64,000 nt of DNA, taken from contig JAZREJ010000041.1 of the NCBI GenBank assembly GCA_045660745.1, positions 1 to 64,000 on the forward strand, read 5' to 3'. This stretch comes from RGIG6353 sp045660745 (lineage in GTDB: Bacteria > Bacillota > Clostridia > Oscillospirales > SIG627). The notes under the pieces were generated by a model, which was not told the DNA's origin, did no database searches, and saw only the letters and a list, made by a program, of their open reading frames with translations. Position numbers and translations under genes: made by a program. Below, piece after piece: positions 62,391-64,000 of the stretch (its first letter is position 1; each line of letters begins with the position of its first letter).

Positions 62391-64000
62391 ATGAATAAAC
62401 AGGAAAAACTTACATTCTTAAAAAACAACCCCGTTTTCTGGTCAAGACTCGGATTCAGTTATGACCCGCCAAGACGTGGCAAGGACGGGAAACCGATAGT
62501 ATTTACTCCCGATCTTACGGAGGACTCGAGCTTTCACCGTGACTTTACTGACATAGGCGTTAAGATTCACACAAACATCCTTCATCTCGGATGGATGGGC
62601 ATTGACGACTATGATTATTCGGTAACAGATGCTGTGCTTGAAGAAATCTTTAAAAATGACGACATTTACTACATTCCACGTATAAAGCTCAACGTACCCG
62701 TTGACTGGTGCCGTGAAAATCCGGAGGACGTATTTGTATACTGGGAGGGGCCAAGAGATGCGGAAGAGATTCGTGCGCTCGTTGACACACCTAAGCACGA
62801 CTGGTTTGGATATACTGCCCCCAAGGGATATTACAAGGCGGGTGACTTCATTGATGACCGCCCGAACGTGGGCGGCGTCATTTCACGCCAGAGCTTTTCC
62901 TCCGAGAAGTGGCTGAGTGATGCGGGAGAGGCGCTCAGACGCCTTGTTGACAGACTTGAAAACGGCAAATACGCCGATAGAATAATCGGCTATCATATTG
63001 CCTTCGGCGTTTCCGGAGAAGCCATTCTTTGGGGACGTGCCGACTATCACTACGGTGACTACGGAATAAAGAATACAGAAAACTTTTATGCGTGGGCAGA
63101 AAAGAAATACGGCTCAAAGGAGGCGCTTCTCAAGGCTTGGGATGGGGATCTCACCCTTCCTTCTCCCGACGAGCGCTATTCAAGATTTGATAAGACTGAG
63201 GAATTTCTCCGAGGTGACAGAATCGGACGTGTCAGCCGTGATATGGATGAGTTTACAAGTGCTTCCTGTGCAAATGCCATAGAGTATTTTTCAAGGGTAA
63301 TAAAGAGCTTTGCCCCTGACAAGCTTATCGGTGCGTTCTATGGCTACTTCATGCACACCGACAATCCCAACTACGCTGGACATCTTGAGCTTCAAAGACT
63401 TCTTGACGGAGATCTTGTTGACTTTTTTGCCGCTCCCAAGATATATCACAGATGCGGTCCCGGCGAGCCGGGCGGTGAGATGTGCCCCGTTCAGTCGGTA
63501 AACCTCAAAAAACTTTGGGTAGACGAGGCTGACAACCGTACACATCTTGCCAGCGATGACGTTGCGGCATGGCTTTGCCGTGATATGAATGATACACGCT
63601 GGGTTATGTGGCGCGAGCTTTCAAAGAACATCGCCCACGATTCAGGCTTTTGGTGGATGGACCTTGGCGGACGCTGGTTCAAATCACGCGAGATACTGGA
63701 TGAGGTCAAGCATATGCTTGATGTTTCCTCCTATCTGCGCACCTTGCCCCATAAGTCTCCCGCAGATGCTTTAATACTTGTTGACGAAAAGTGTATCTAC
63801 TCCATGGGAATCTCAAAAAATCTTCGTGTAGGCTTTATGGAGGACTTCGTGTGCGAGACGAGAAAGTCGGGTGTGATTGCCGACGTTTACAGACTCTCCG
63901 ACATACGCACAATTGACCTTTCAAAATACAAGCTTATCGTATTCGCCTACACGTTTGAAATTTCTCAAGAGGACAAGCTCTTCCTTGAAAGTCATATTTC
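62391..64000 (+). CDS. GH42-like beta-galactosidase-type protein, partial (C-terminus beyond window)
   Basis: An open frame from ATG 62391, three bases after the nitroreductase stop, runs off the right edge with at least 536 residues. GYHIAFGVSGEAILWG (about 200-215) places Glu210 as the likely acid/base, and the barrel continues through WMDLGGRWF near 420. A Rossmann-type trimerisation domain begins near LPHKSPADALILVDE. This is the layout of GH42-type enzymes. It has no signal peptide, so it acts on imported glycosides. It ends the visible part of the operon, suggesting that glycoside cleavage feeds the sugar-acid route. Confidence 0.7.
   Translation, partial: MNKQEKLTFLKNNPVFWSRLGFSYDPPRRGKDGKPIVFTPDLTEDSSFHRDFTDIGVKIHTNILHLGWMGIDDYDYSVTDAVLEEIFKNDDIYYIPRIKLNVPVDWCRENPEDVFVYWEGPRDAEEIRALVDTPKHDWFGYTAPKGYYKAGDFIDDRPNVGGVISRQSFSSEKWLSDAGEALRRLVDRLENGKYADRIIGYHIAFGVSGEAILWGRADYHYGDYGIKNTENFYAWAEKKYGSKEALLKAWDGDLTLPSPDERYSRFDKTEEFLRGDRIGRVSRDMDEFTSASCANAIEYFSRVIKSFAPDKLIGAFYGYFMHTDNPNYAGHLELQRLLDGDLVDFFAAPKIYHRCGPGEPGGEMCPVQSVNLKKLWVDEADNRTHLASDDVAAWLCRDMNDTRWVMWRELSKNIAHDSGFWWMDLGGRWFKSREILDEVKHMLDVSSYLRTLPHKSPADALILVDEKCIYSMGISKNLRVGFMEDFVCETRKSGVIADVYRLSDIRTIDLSKYKLIVFAYTFEISQEDKLFLESHI

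Overview
The window looks like a chromosomal segment of a Gram-positive anaerobe of the Bacillota, most likely an uncultured gut-type member of class Clostridia. Reasons: strong AGGAGG-type ribosome binding sites, sigma-A-like promoters with 16-18 bp spacers, CCA-encoding tRNAs, the order rpoB-rpoC-rpsL-rpsG-fusA-tuf, a BlaI/BlaR1-type pair, two ECF sigma/anti-sigma pairs and many lipoproteins. This placement is an inference from gene content; no 16S rRNA gene is present.

Layout. 1-8.5 kb: a large glycosidase-like protein (cut by the left edge) divergent from an organophosphate-type MFS transporter, then overlapping PHP and calcineurin-like phosphoesterase genes, a tRNA-Val, and an acyltransferase-M20 peptidase operon. 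8.5-12.6 kb: tRNA-Met and tRNA-Glu followed by an unusual foldback element made of tRNA-like ends, a macro-domain protein with an extra C-terminal domain next to a von Willebrand A protein, and an ECF sigma/anti-sigma pair. 12.6-18.6 kb: mfd and two paralogous foldase-like lipoproteins. 18.6-23 kb: a LacI regulator, a glycosidase-like protein and an MFS transporter. 23-35.5 kb: the RNA polymerase/str housekeeping cluster. 35.5-40.7 kb: a six-gene catabolic operon whose promoter region resembles that of the LacI unit. 40.8-43.9 kb: a BlaI repressor with its operators and a BlaR1-like membrane peptidase with a large, non-penicillin-binding outer part. 43.9-51 kb: a visibly more A+T-rich block of leftward genes for secreted and lipoproteins of unknown function, one broken gene, and a second ECF sigma/anti-sigma pair. 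51-64 kb: two catabolic operons around a pair of AraC regulators. The leftward one holds a glycosidase-like protein, two SIS proteins, a PfkB kinase, an unknown protein and a Gfo/Idh/MocA oxidoreductase. The rightward one holds an enolase-superfamily dehydratase, a UlaG-like lactonase, an SDR, an RraA-like aldolase, a nitroreductase and a GH42-like protein cut by the right edge.

How it fits together. The accessory parts repeat one theme: a TIM-barrel glycosidase-like protein or sugar-acid enzymes, a dedicated MFS transporter and a local regulator, with housekeeping genes between them. The most unusual points are the tRNA-derived foldback element (9088-9220), the matched promoters at 18.7 and 35.5 kb, the macro/vWA pair with a terminator-like hairpin touching the second ribosome binding site, the BlaR1-like protein with an IseA-like end, and the 51-64 kb sugar-acid locus, whose substrate cannot be read from the sequence.
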